Below are positions 36,701 to 48,351 of a stretch of DNA of 64,000 nt, one piece after another. Numbering within the stretch: position 1 is the first letter of the stretch; every line of letters begins with the position of its first letter. The position numbers and the translations under genes are program-made. Origin of the DNA: Ecdyonurus torrentis (taxonomy: Eukaryota > Arthropoda > Insecta > Ephemeroptera > Heptageniidae); the NCBI GenBank assembly GCA_949318235.1, contig OX439137.1, positions 3,129,037 to 3,193,036 on the forward strand, written 5' to 3'. The notes beneath the pieces were generated by a model. It saw only the letters and a list, made by a program, of their open reading frames with translations, did no database searches and had not been told where the DNA came from.

Positions 36701-37193
36701 GCTAGTTCTATTGCTAATTGTAATAAACAAATAGAAAGAGAAAAACTCATAATTATGCCAAAGACCGTACTGATTATATAAAACTATAATTACATTGAAG
36801 TATAACATAATTATATCAAATACATAAACATCAAGGTTTATGCAGTCTGAATAAACGTTGCATAAACATATTGTGCCTGATCATTTAAAAAAAAATACGA
36901 CGTAATCATAAAAAATAATTACAAAAAAAGTCATAAAAAAAACTTCAATCCCCGTCAGTTAATATTAATATTTTATTGATTTTGTTATTAATCAATAATA
37001 CAGACAAATATACCAATTATGCGGCTTTTTGAGTAATCTTCATACAAAACGAATACCCAAAATATTACTTGGTATTTAACAAAAGAAGATAAAAAACAAA
37101 AGAAGTTTCTTAACAATACTGTGGAAAAAATGAGAAGGTTTATAACGCATCTCAGAAATTGGAAAAAAATACGAAGAAGAGTTTCTCATTTTG

Positions 37194-37199
<6 letters not shown>

Positions 37200-37278
<79 letters not shown>

Positions 37279-37284
37279 ATATAT
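37200..37284. repeat. (AT)n tract
   Basis: About 85 bp of AT alternation with one slip. Similar tracts occur at 4639-4714 and 59789-59841. Confidence 0.97.
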
Positions 37285-37474
37285 TTTAATTTACATATTT
37301 TTTGTAAAAGAAACCTTTGTTACATTTTTTTAAAACTACAATCTAAAATTCCTTGTATATTATTTATAAATTCAAACATATAATATCGTCAAAAACTTAC
37401 GCTAAAATTAAAAAAAATATATATATATATTTAAAAAAAAAGAAAAAGTTCCATCACGTTTATGAGGTTAATCC

Positions 37475-37770
37475 TTAAAGGAACCGTCCATACCATATAA
37501 AAAATACAGCATGCCTTTTCACATTTTCACAAACAAACAAACAAACAAACAAAAAAAAAAAAAAAAAAAAAAAAAACAATTATTTTTTCGAAGAACCTAA
37601 TTTTGACGCCCTAAACGTATAATCAAATTTTCATATTATGCAACCCACACAACTTTTTCTATTTAATGTGAACAATCGTGACGTCAGAAATGTGTAAAAT
37701 TTGTGCATTTGTCCCATTTTGTGTTTAATGAATTAAAAGGGCATGTTGTTAGGCTTGGACGATCACTTAA
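37475..37770. mobile_element. TTAA-bounded MITE, distant relative of D
   Basis: Ends TTAAAGGAACCGTCCATACC and GGCTTGGACGATCACTTAA. Interior blocks CAACCCACACAACTTTTTC and GTGACGTCAGAAATGTG resemble family D. Confidence 0.6.
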
Positions 37771-38484
37771 AGTTTATACATAATTTTAATATTTTTAACA
37801 CCAATAACCTCCTTTCTAGAAAACCTAAAACTGTGTATACAATGATTTTATACATATTTATTATATAGAATGTATCCCAATGTAAAAAATTTCATAAAAC
37901 TAAATTTTAGAATGGAAATGAAAAAGAAAAAAAAAAAAAGAAAAAAAAAAAAAAAGTGAATTTGAGCTATAGTTATTTGAGCCTAAAGTGTCAAGAATAA
38001 GAATCTTTATTGACCCAGGCAGTTCATACTTTGACAATTAAAGTTACAACAAGCATTGGTCTTGTCAAATATAGCCTAAAATTAGGTTAATATAACAAAT
38101 AACAGTAAGAATACAACATTCAATGAATTACACAACTATATAGTAAACTCATAATTAATAAATAAAAACATTATAATGAAGTTTGAGAAAATGTATTATT
38201 TATTATCAGTATAATATTCCAATGTTGTATGGGTATGGTGAACTGGCGAACATTAATACGTCGATTTTATCTATTTATTTATTTATTTTATTATTATTAT
38301 TTTTTTAGTTTTTATCAAAAAAGGATCCTTAAAGCAAAATTTATTTAAGCAAATTTTTGAAAGCAATTATAATAATTTACATTTCTTAAAATGGATGGCA
38401 AATTGTCATAAATATTAGCAGATCTATACAAAATATGGACTTCTTTAATTTAGATGAATGTTTTGGTACGGTCACTTTGGAATT

Positions 38485-38870
38485 ATTACTTACATACATA
38501 CATATCATGACGCCATAATCCCTTTCGGGGTAGGCCAGGATGAATCCTTTTTAGTAAGAGGGCTTACAATGATCTGTGGCTTACCAGACCACAGGCTCTA
38601 CCCTTAATACCACACTCCTCTGGGCTCCTAATACCAGACCTGTGCAGCTCGGACCACCAAATCTTACGACGGCAGCACTCGCCACTATGGACGAGAGAGT
38701 AGGTCAAACTGCCTGGCCAACCCACGCATTGCAGCGGAAACGTACACATTGAAACACACTGAAACTTCACCGTTCTAACCATTGCTCTTACAAGTTGCCC
38801 GGCTTGGTAACGAACGCCGAACCTCCAGCGTGTCAAACGAGCACGCTAACCACTACACCACATGGGCTTA
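38485..38870 (-). mobile_element. tRNA-derived SINE sharing the LINE 3' tail
   Basis: Reading the minus strand from about 38870, the head is tRNA-like. It has a perfect RNA polymerase III A box (TGGTGTAGTGG), then a GCGTG/CACGC stem and a degenerate B box (GGTTCGGCGTT). A GC-richer body of about 270 bp follows, and the element ends with TACCCCGAAAGGGATTATGG and a TATGTATGTATG tail. That 3' end is shared with the LINE fragment in MGAT4 intron 9, the usual sign that a SINE is mobilised by a partner LINE. It is much richer in GC than its surroundings. Confidence 0.83.
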
Positions 38871-39395
38871 ATTCACTAAATTAAAATTGTAACACCTTCA
38901 TGTGATATTTACAAATCTGTGTATCTATAGATATTTAAATGGATATTTGATGTGTGTATAGATCCACAGTAAGCGGATAAGATAACACAATATCAGATAC
39001 ATACCATGATATCAAATAAAATTGACATGGACACTAAAAAAAAAAAAAAAAAAAAAAATCTTGGTGGAGAATTACACGTACAAAAATATTATTACATCAT
39101 TATTATAATAGGTTAATGTTAATAATAATAAAAAAACATGAATATGTCATTTTAGTGTGATCTCAATTTCACTAACATTTATTTATAACAAATAATAATA
39201 ATAAACTCGGAAAAATAAGTTATAGCATTTAATTTTTTAATTTTACATTAATGATTATACTCAACGAAAAGAGTAACTAAAGATTTACTATTAACCTTTT
39301 TTATAAGGAATTTGTTCGATATACATAAGTCTAACATAAGCTAACTGTTTACCGCTGAAAAAATTACGTTTATACGTACTATAACGAATTACTGT

Positions 39396-39776
39396 TTAAA
39401 GCGACACACAACCCTAAAAACAAGTAATTTTTATTCTTCTCTAAAATAATTCAATAGAAATCAGTCGTTTATTTTACTTTTCTAGCCCACGGGATAAGCG
39501 AGCTCCGCTAGGGTAAAGAGGAAATCTCTGACGTCAGAGATTTCCTTTACTGTGTGAGTAAAAAATCTGTACACCTTTTCAGGTAAGCTTAGCAGATAGA
39601 GCAAGGGTTACAAATTTTTTACTCGCATAGTAGAGGGGCGTGTACTCTATATCGTTACCATCGTGGGGCTCGCTTATCCTGCGGACTAGAAAAGTCAAAT
39701 AAACGACTGATTACTATTGAACTGTTTTAGAATAGAACAAAAAAATACTCATTTTTAGGGTTTAGTATTGCTTTAA
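39396..39776. mobile_element. MITE family E (single copy, with unoccupied site elsewhere)
   Basis: 381-bp foldback bounded by TTTAAA; ends AGCGACACACAACCCTAAAA and the near inverse TTTTAGGGTTTAGTATTGCT. Arms share TCAGTCGTTTATTT and GGATAAGCGAGC, and a TCTCTGACGTCAGAGA hairpin sits in the left half. Sequence on both sides is one repeat also present, without E, at 27745-27855. Confidence 0.9.
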
Positions 39777-39888
39777 ACTTTTTTCAACCAAGTTATTGGT
39801 TTGTACTGAAGAGTTACATCTATGAAACTTTAAATTTGTGAAATTTATGTTTTCCGTGCTGTAACAACCATATTTGCTATACTGTACA

Positions 39889-40024
39889 CAGGGGTAGAAG
39901 TGGCTTTGACTCTTATGCAGGGACTTTGAGGGGAAAAAGAGGGGAAGTTCCATAAGCCCAATGTTAATTCAAAATTCTTTTGCGGGGACAGGTCCCCTTA
40001 AGTCCCCCCTCACTTCTACCCCTG
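39889..40024. mobile_element. hAT-like MITE, 136 bp, with perfect 8-bp target duplication
   Basis: Perfect 14-bp terminal inverted repeats, CAGGGGTAGAAGTG and CACTTCTACCCCTG, flanked on both sides by ACTGTACA (39881-39888 and 40025-40032). An 8-bp duplication and CAGGG ends are diagnostic of the hAT superfamily. There is no coding capacity. Intact ends and duplication suggest a recent insertion. Confidence 0.93.
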
Positions 40025-40394
40025 ACTGTACAGCATAACTATTTTTCAAAAGAAGGAAATTTATGGCATTTTGATTAATATTAAACTAGCATAATTATTA
40101 CATTTTTTTACTTGCATGAATTACATATTTTTTCTTGTAGAAGTTAGTTATGTATGATTGTTATTCTTCACTAATTGGGTTATTATAGTTCAGCGAGCTT
40201 ATGGATTTTTTTTTTTTTTTTATATCCATGTCGTTTCCTTTAGGAAAATTACAGTAAGTAATTCAATGATTCTTTTATACAAAATATATATTTGGATATT
40301 TATATAATGTAGCTTTTTGTTAAAATAATAAGAACTTCTCGAGGTCATATTAAAGGTACAACCACTGTAGTATAATTTTACTGTATTGCTCTAC

Positions 40395-40539
40395 AGTCCG
40401 CGCCACCTAAGTATGCGACCAATTAGAGAGCATAACTCTCCATTTAGTTAACATTATCTCACCTCCTAGCGACCTTGAGCGTCTATTGGCTCGTAGCTCG
40501 ATTTCGATTAATCGCTTACATCCTTAGGTGGCACGGACT
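40395..40539. mobile_element. MITE family U, copy 1
   Basis: Ends AGTCCGCGCCACCTAAG and CTTAGGTGGCACGGACT, TA on both sides; interior CTCCTAGCGACCTTGAGCGT. Confidence 0.83.
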
Positions 40540-40700
40540 ATATATATATATATATATATACTCGCCTCAAAAAGCCTGAGCTACCTGCCGTTCGACCTTT
40601 TACGGTATCGCCCAGCCACCCCCTTGTGAAATGCACGCGAGAAATGGGCGATACATTAGTGATAAAACGATAAATTACCTGAGGTTTTTAGAGTCGAGTA

Positions 40701-40860
40701 CACTAGAAATCACGTAAGGATGTGAGCGATTTATCGATTCCCCCTGGGCAACCAATAGACGCTCTAGGTTTCAAAGTCACTAGGAGTTGGGGTAATGCTA
40801 ACTATATGGAGAGTTTCTAGGTATTCTCTTATTGGTCGCATCCTTACGTGGCGCGGACTG
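40701..40860. mobile_element. MITE family U, copy 2, inverted
   Basis: Right end CATCCTTACGTGGCGCGGACT; the left end has decayed to ATCACGTAAGGATGTGAGCG. It faces copy 1 across a 160-bp spacer that is itself a small hairpin (CTCAAAAAGCCTGAGC / CCTGAGGTTTTTAGAG). Confidence 0.75.
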
Positions 40861-41281
40861 TATATGCATGTACAATATTAATTACGCAATAATTATGCTA
40901 GCGTAAGTGTTTTTCTATTTTCCACACATTTTTCTACACATCTTTTATGAATCAAAATAAATTTTGATTTATGTATAAAATATTCAATCCAGATAAAATT
41001 GAATCCTCAAAATAAACTATTTGAATCGGACAAGATACGAAATCGAATATTACAAAGATGCGCATATTTTGAAATCCCTGCATCATGATACAGGTCATAT
41101 TTAGGTATAAATTTTTTTTCAGTGTAATTTTTTTTATGACCGCGGTTAATGATAACGTCGGAGTGTCAAATAACGTCAATTTTTATATAACATGTGGTCA
41201 TCAACGCCCCTCGCATCTATATAGCTCTCTTTCATTATAATACATGACTTGGCGAACATCATGAAAACATGAGAGAGGAAG

Positions 41282-41284
<3 letters not shown>

Positions 41285-41342
<58 letters not shown>

Positions 41343-41416
41343 AGAGAGAGAGCAGAGCGAGAGAATTACAGAGTAGTGTAAAGAGCGAGAGTAGAGAGAG
41401 AGAGCAGAGAGAGAGA

Positions 41417-41455
<39 letters not shown>

Positions 41456-41480
41456 AGAGAGAGAGAGAGAGAGAGAGAAA
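41285..41480. repeat. (GA)n cluster
   Basis: GA alternation in three blocks with GAGAGCAGAGAG interruptions. Smaller GA/CT tracts occur at 22021, 22341, 23248, 25173-25360, 27280, 27682, 27943, 31762, 43176 and 61495. Confidence 0.97.
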
Positions 41481-41938
41481 CGAGTTTTGACGAAAACATT
41501 GTTAAATATTAAACTCAAGTGAGCAATTTTTTTATTACTTTTATTTATTTATTTTTTATTTCTTTACGTACAAATTTTTGTGTGAAAACATCAGGTATGT
41601 TTTTATTTCATCTCGACTCTTTCATCTTTCCCCTTTTCCTTTGAAAGTGTCACTTAACAAAACTCTGACAATAAATTGAAAAGAGGTTTTAAATTCATTA
41701 TTAAGTGTTAAATTTTTAATAGGAAATTCTTTATAATAATAATATATAATACTGTAATAGTCTAACTTTTTGAAAATAAAAATTTGTAAAAAAATCTTTT
41801 ATTATAATTAGCTAATTAAAGTAACACATTTTTCAACAACTATAGCTATATTCATCCCCCCCCCCCCCATAAAAAAATCACATTCTGAAAGAGAGAATAA
41901 TTTTGAATCGGTTGATTATTTTGTAATTTTTAAAATCA

Positions 41939-42253
41939 TTAAAGGCGTAGAACAAGTTGAACAAAAAACATCTCTAATATCTTATACCTAAATATCAACA
42001 TTAATTTGGCCGGAGTCATTGATTTCTTGTTTATTTTCCATTCGTGAAATAACATATGCGGGTTTGTGACGTAACATCTAATTAGTCCAAGTGCGCGAAA
42101 ACAGGCGAGTTGTGACGTCATAAACCCGCACCTGCCATTTTGTGAGTAAAAAATAAATTAGAAATCAATGACTCCGTCTAAATTAACGTTGATATTTTAG
42201 TATGTTAGGATATTAGAGATGTTTTTTTTGTTCAACGTGTTCTATGCCTTTAA
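41939..42253. mobile_element. MITE family A, copy 4
   Basis: TTAA-bounded 315-bp foldback; ends AGGCGTAGAACAAGTTGAAC and GTTCAACGTGTTCTATGCCT, with slight decay of both. Confidence 0.9.
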
Positions 42254-42402
42254 TAAGAATAATTTATTAATTTTTGAAATTCGTAATTATGACGTCACGG
42301 TAGATAACTTTTATATGACCGTGCATGTAAAAGTTAGTGACTGTGACGTCACATCGCGATTTACAAATATTAATTTAAAAACTCAAAAATTACAAAACTA
42401 TA

Positions 42403-42691
42403 GACCCCTTGCACATATTTGCGCTTTGTCGCCATGTTTGTGGTGCCTAATGCATTGTCCAGCATAGGGGAAACATCAATTCTCATAATTTTTCACATAA
42501 AAAGAGTTTATTTCAACTGAACAAATTTTTCTTATATTCTTCGAACTTATTAGGAGCTAGAAATAAGATTTGATTGAGGTTTGAAGCTTCTTTTGCTATT
42601 AAAAAAAATATAAAAATGACGTTTTTCCTATGCTGGCCTATGTATTCCTGACCAACAAAATGGCGGCTCTTAATTATGAATGCAACCAGTC
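42403..42691. mobile_element. MITE family C' (variant)
   Basis: TA-flanked foldback, ends GACCCCTTGCACATATTTGC and ATGAATGCAACCAGTC. It shares the CCAGCATAGG and CTATGCTGG arms with C but has its own interior. Confidence 0.8.
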
Positions 42692-42699
42692 TATACAAA

Positions 42700-43173
42700 T
42701 GAATCGATTCAGAATGACGTATTTAATATAATAACACTTATTTAAATTTAAATTCCATTTGAAGAAGATAAAATTTGAAAAATGTTATATAGTATTCCAT
42801 TGAATATTATTAAACAAAACTCTTCTAAAACATGGGTCATGTTACAATCAACGAAAAGTTGGGGTATCACTTTAATTGAAATACCACCGGGATGCTTGCT
42901 TGTGTTCAATAAAAGTTAAGGGGAGGAAGCAGAGGCGCGATATCTTAAGTATTTGACCGTCCATCGTCATCAAAATTAGCAATTTTACAGCTTATTATGG
43001 GAGTTATCAATGGTGAAAATTGCAGGACAAGTCACCGTTTAAATAAGACGCTAATAGAATAATAAAAAAAAAATCAGATTAATAATGATGGGCGTATTAT
43101 TTTGAACTAACTAAATTCAAAATTGTCCATGATGATCATTTTTAGATTTCAGTTTATCCTGGTCCAAAGTACC

Positions 43174-43207
<34 letters not shown>

Positions 43208-43599
43208 ACACGGAATAACGAAATTTGTGCTATATTAAATAATTACTATATTGTAGAGCACAAATGTTGTTATTTTGTAATATCATAAGTTATTATGCTA
43301 AAAATCATAACTATTATGCTATAGTTGCTATATAGCATTTAAAAATATTTTTGTAATCAGTATGTATACATACAATTGGTATTATGATCAATAAAGAAAC
43401 TGAAACATGGAATTATTCATAAATGTTGCCGCATTGTTACGTATTAATTTTATTATTATTATTTTTTTATGGCCACATATTTATTAATAACCTTCACTCA
43501 AGGTTCTTAATTAACCGAGTTTATCTGGTAACCGGAAGTTAGCCAATGGTTCAGTTAAAGGAATAGTTGACGAAACTCGTTATTGATTAGCTGATGGAC
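42700..43599. other. No gene seen
   Basis: Mixed AT-rich sequence with a GA tract at 43176. No exon recognised. Confidence 0.55.
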
Positions 43600-43664
43600 G
43601 TTTTAAATCTCCCCTAAATCTTGTAATTAGGTACTGATGCGAAAATTTGACTTCAAGTTAGAAG

Positions 43665-43714
<50 letters not shown>

Positions 43715-43916
43715 TAAGGGGTTAACATGAAAAATTTTAATTAACAAATTTTAGAAACTGAATTCCCAAAAGGCTCCATGTTAATATAAATTAAATTTTT
43801 TCTCATGGACACGAACGTTGAAATTTTCATTATACCTAGCTGTACCACGATATCCAAAATAAGGAAATAAAATTTCGATTTTTTAGAAATACAAGCCTTC
43901 CGACTACAACCCTTAA
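43600..43916. mobile_element. MITE family R, diverged copy
   Basis: Right end CGACTACAACCCTTAA with upstream TTTTTTAGAAATACAAGCC and GGCTCCATGTTAATAT resembles R. The left end is unclear and a T38 run (43670-43707) interrupts it. Confidence 0.6.
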
Positions 43917-44243
43917 GAATTTGTTAAAACAAAAAATTACGAGGTTTGAGTTAATAGCCGAGTTATATTGTTCATCCCGAAGCAATTAAACAAGATAAAA
44001 ACTTTTTTTTGGTGTAGCGAACAATTTAATGGGATATATAATGAGATCAGAGCACAGAAAAGTCGTAATAATGTAATTAAATATTAAATAAACGTAAGAG
44101 AAACACAAAATTAAAGTCTCGTTCGTTATTATCTTATAGTCGACGCTCTTTGTTCAAACTTTTAAGTGAAAAAAAAAAAGTATGGTCCGACGGGCTGCAT
44201 AACTTTCAGGATACATCGTAATTTATATTATACGAAATGTATA

Positions 44244-44544
44244 GTGTGTATGCATTCATGTTAAAGTCAACGCCATGTTGGATCACTCAATAACATGCGT
44301 GCCATAGGAAAATAGCTAATTTTGACAGTTTAAAAACACTATGCAATATTTTTGAGAGCATTGATGTTGTAAATATGTTGAATTAGTATCGCAAGTATGT
44401 GAGAAAAATAGTATTATCGATTTTTTTTACCGATTTCTTAAAGAAAATTGCCTTAAATTCAGTTTGTCCTATGCTGAGCAATGTTATTCACTACTCCAAT
44501 ATGGCCTTCAAGCGATTTATATATGACATCTTGCGGATACACCC
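44244..44544. mobile_element. MITE family C, copy 44.2 kb
   Basis: Full-length, TA-flanked; ends GTGTGTATGCATTCATG and CTTGCGGATACACCC. It lies 65 bp before the (GGAC)n array. Confidence 0.9.
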
Positions 44545-44608
44545 TATATAAACCTCTCGTTTAGAAGGGGTTAGGAATGGATAATATACAATATCAATTA
44601 TTACGTTC

Positions 44609-44797
44609 GGACGGACGGACGGACGGACGGATGGACGGACGGACGGACGGACGGACGGACGGACGGACGGACGGACGGACGGACGGACGGACGGACGGAC
44701 GGACGGACGGACGGACGGACGGACGGACGGACGGACGGACGGACGGACGGACGGACGGACGGACGGACGGACGGACGGACGGACGGACGGATGGACC

Positions 44798-44832
<35 letters not shown>
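44609..44832. repeat. (GGAC)n and (GACA)n microsatellite
   Basis: About 45 GGAC/ACGG units (two carrying GGAT) followed by about eight GACA units. Markedly GC-rich for this genome. Confidence 0.99.
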
Positions 44833-44833
<1 letters not shown>

Positions 44834-44849
44834 TTTAAACTCAAATAAA

Positions 44850-45660
44850 TATACAAATTAACAAATAAGTTTAAAAATAAATAAAAACCTACAAATTTAA
44901 ACGATAATTATAATGCGCAATTTTAACTTCAGTTGCACATTTGATTTGACGCTCTCTTTTGTTTACCTACACAATTATACATAACAAGATAAACCAGTTA
45001 ACAATAGTCATTGTTGAAATGATGCATAATAATAATAGAAAATTGAAAAGTAATCAAATAATAATATTGATGAAAAAAGTCAATATTGATGTCAATTTTG
45101 CTCCACAGTTCGACAATACCAGTCATACTTAACACCTGGGGTATCTGTGATATTCAAAAACATTTCGCGATTTGATTTTAATGAAACTAAAAAATAAAAA
45201 TCAACTGTGTAATAAAAAGTTATCAAGTTTGCAAACGAAAAAAAAAAAAAAATAAAAAAATAAATAAAGTTTTCTTTAAAAAAGTGATATAAAATAACTG
45301 TTTTATTTTGTTTTATTTTTCTATACAAGAAACTTTTTCTTCTCCGATCACTTTTTATTTACGAAGAAACAAAAAATTGCTATGAACACTATTTTTTGTT
45401 GTTTTATTTATCTTCATAAAAAAAAGCAATACTAAATTTTTGTAGCTTGTATATCTACAATATGTATGTAATTGTTTTTTGTACATTATGGTCTGTGTTT
45501 CAATGTTTTAAGTTGTCTTAAACACTCAACTATAATGAGACAATTTAGGAGATAGATAAGAAACTTACTAATAAATTTGAACTAATGTTTTCTTAGTTGA
45601 TATTTACTATTAGATTGAACATATACAAATTAAGATGTTTTTACATGGTAAAAGTCTACT
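44850..45660. other. No gene seen
   Basis: AT-rich unique-looking sequence between the GGAC array and a D/F nest. Confidence 0.55.
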
Positions 45661-45663
45661 TAT

Positions 45664-46179
45664 TTAAAGGCATAGACTACATAAAACAACATATCGAGGG
45701 CTATGCGGCATTTTGGTACTAGTGCATTCTCCGCGCTCGCCTTTTTAGAAACATATTTTATACGCTTAGCCTGTACAGATGCGCCATTAGTAGGCATGGC
45801 GTAGATTGCACACAGGCCAAAATTGCACTCGCGGGAATTGCACGAGTACCGAAATGCCGCGCAGCCCTCGATATGCTTTTTAATGAATAAACACGAAATG
45901 GGATCTTCAAAAGTGATGACAATTTTTACCAGAATGTTAATGTAGCCCCACGAGAGAGCGTGAAAATACTGTAAAGTATGCAATTTGCGTGACTATTCAT
46001 GTTTATGACGTCAGAAACAATTAATATGAAAATGTTTTGTGGGTTGCATACATCGACATTTTCTGATCACTGCTACGGGGCTACAGTTGGGTTTTGAGGC
46101 AAACTAAAGTTATTTATGTAAGCCCCATCAAGTGTTTTGTGATATAAATATTATGCTTTCTTCTAGTCTATTCCATTAA
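45664..46179. mobile_element. MITE family D, copy 45.7 kb (interrupted by MITE F)
   Basis: TTAA-bounded D copy of about 336 bp plus a nested 178-bp F element at 45694-45871. The D part retains ACGAGAGAGCGTGAAAATAC and ATGACGTCAGAAAC. Confidence 0.92.
45694..45871. mobile_element. MITE family F, nested in MITE D
   Basis: Inverted repeat with ends TCGAGGGCTATGCGGCATTT and its inverse, flanked by TA on both sides. Uninterrupted D copies read AACAACATGTGCTTTT where this one reads AACAACATA, then F, then TATGCTTTT. So the site is known and the duplication is TA. Confidence 0.9.
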
Positions 46180-46302
46180 ATTAGCTATTTTTAATAACTT
46201 GCTAAAATGTATTATTCTAGCTACTCGTAATAACTTAAAAGTGATTATCTTAAATAAGTTAATATTCGTAATTAAAGTAATGCACCATTTTTTAGAGTGC
46301 AT
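46173..46302. mobile_element. MITE family I, right half
   Basis: TTAGCTATTTTTAATAACTT through AAAGTAATGCACCATTTTTT and AGAGTG. It begins at the right end of the 45.7-kb D copy. Confidence 0.78.
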
Positions 46303-46404
46303 ATGTAAAAGATCTTTAATGTAATAAGATACTCTATTTTCTGAAAGGTAATGACATACTCTACAAATAATTATAGTACACTGTTTTAGCAAAGCAAATT
46401 TCAC

Positions 46405-46743
46405 TTAAGGCGGGAAATCAGCTACTGCGGGATTTGACTAAAAAATTGTAAAGACAGAAAAATCTGAAATTTTGTACAGTGATACATTAGGATTAGGTAT
46501 CTTCAAAAATGTAAAAATTTTGGGGGGTCACCATGCTAGATTTTTAATTATGATTTTTTGAAGTTTTAGTCCCATAAGAGCCCATGTTAATTTCAATAAT
46601 TAATTTCTCTCTTATCTGATGGTCACGGGTTTTGAAAATTTTATCATAGGTAGCTGTTACTATTAACTTTCAAATGGCATCATAAAATTTTAAAGTTTTT
46701 TTTTTAGATTTTGAGATACAAGCCTTCTGAATACAACCCTTAA
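46405..46743. mobile_element. MITE family R, single unit
   Basis: TTAAGGCGGGAAATCAGCTA to GAATACAACCCTTAA, 339 bp, with CACCATGCTAGATTTTTAAT and TCTTATCTGATGGTCACGGG inside. Confidence 0.9.
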
Positions 46744-46807
46744 ATCACAATTTTAACAACAAATACAAGTAATTCTAAGAACTTGTTCACTATTATATAA
46801 AACCACT

Positions 46808-47407
46808 GTATCACTCTAAAAAGTGGTGTATTACTATATTTGCGAATCCTAAATCATTTTTAAGTTGTTATGAGTATGTATAAAATAATGCATTTTAGCA
46901 AATTATTAGCAATAGCTATTTTAACTTTAAGCCCTTGTCAACTTACTTTTTTATCATTAAGATTACTAGATTGATAATTACTATACATTACTATCCATGA
47001 ATTAGACACCAACACGTTGATTTTGTATTTATTTTCATTTATTTTCTTTTGACGGCTATTTCACGTATGTGACGTCACAGATACTAACGCCAATCACAGT
47101 CACCACTCTGGTCACGTGATAGATTTAAGGCCCTCCCTCAAGTTCTTTACCCCTATCACGACCCCATCGGTATATACATTGTGACGTCAGATGCGTGAAA
47201 TAAGGTATGGTATTCTAAATGATAAAAAAGTAAATTGACAAGGGCTTTAAAATAGCCAAAAAAAAACAACCCAAAACAACATAAATTAGGTATTTTTTAA
47301 TAACTTACTAAAATGCATTATTTTAGCTACTCTTAATAACTTAAAAGTGATTACCTTAAATAAGTTAGTATTTGTAACTAAAGTAATGCACCAATTTTTA
47401 GAGTGTA
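46808..47407. mobile_element. MITE family I interrupted by MITE G
   Basis: Left half 46808-46926 (CTCTAAAAAGTGGTGTATTA) and right half 47251-47407 (ending CACCAATTTTTAGAGTGTA) are the two arms of one I element separated by the 324-bp G element. Confidence 0.85.
46927..47250. mobile_element. MITE family G, nested in family I
   Basis: 324-bp copy, ends TTTAAGCCCTTGTCAACTTA and GACAAGGGCTTTAA, inserted in the middle of a family I element (halves at 46808-46926 and 47251-47407). Its right arm is shortened after GATGCGTGAAATAAGG. Confidence 0.9.
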
Positions 47408-47636
47408 TAATAAAATAATATATTAACAATAAAAATCGTTTGTACGAGATAAATAAAAAGAGTTGTCAAGTTTCGCAACATCATGTTGTGTGATTCATTC
47501 TGCTAATGTCCCCACTTATTTAATTACAAACTATATTAATTGATCAAGACTTGTATAAAGTATTTTCTACATGTCTAGGGAAAACTATATTGTACAGATT
47601 ATTAAAGGAATAGTATGGGGTAAACTTTGATAACAG

Positions 47637-48038
47637 TTAAATCCCTTGACAACTTACTTTTTTTATAATTTAGAATACAAAATTGATAATTAGCAATTAC
47701 CATACCTTATTATCCATAAATTAGACATCACAACGTTGATTTTGTATTTATTTTCATTTTGCCGGTTATTTCACGTATCTGACGTCACAATGTACCTTGA
47801 TGGCGTGCAAAGAACTTGAGGGAGGGGCTTACATTTATCACGTGACCAGAGTGGTGACTGCGTGATTGGTGGCGGTACATTGTGACGTCAGATACCTGAA
47901 ATAACCGTCAAAATGAAAAAAAAAAAAATAAATAAACACAAAATTAACGTGTTGGTGTTTAATTCATGGATAATAAGGTATGGTAATTATCAATCTATTA
48001 TTCTAAATCATAAAAACGTAAGTTGACAAGGGCTTTAA
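47637..48038. mobile_element. MITE family G, copy 47.6 kb
   Basis: 402-bp TTAA-bounded foldback; ends AATCCCTTGACAACTTAC and GACAAGGGCTTTAA. TGACGTCA is present in each arm and CACGTGACC in the centre. Confidence 0.92.
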
Positions 48039-48351
48039 TATAAGTACATGTAATCCAAAGAGGATTCACTCTGAAAAGTACTGGTCAGCTGCGGAGATGC
48101 CAAAACTGAAACTCCGTTTAAACTCAAGTTAAATTAATATTGTATATTTTTAATTTTCCTGCAATCATGGATCGTTAGAATTTTAGTATAGAAGCCTTGT
48201 AGATCCGTTAAAAATATAAGCTGTAAAACGGAGACTGAAGGATTACTTAGAAATAAATTTAATAAAGATGAGATACTCTTTGTTACACCTAAGGTCATCC
48301 ACTTATTTGAAATAAAATAATTACGTTTTTAATCTTTCTTTTTATTTTTCC

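Noticed and set aside
38800..38870. A tRNA gene
   Set aside because: The A box is perfect, but the B box is degenerate, the acceptor stem is not closed and the body and 3' tail are those of a SINE.
44491..44861. 121-codon PSVRPSVR frame and its complement DGRTDGRT
   Set aside because: Translation of the (GGAC)n repeat on both strands.
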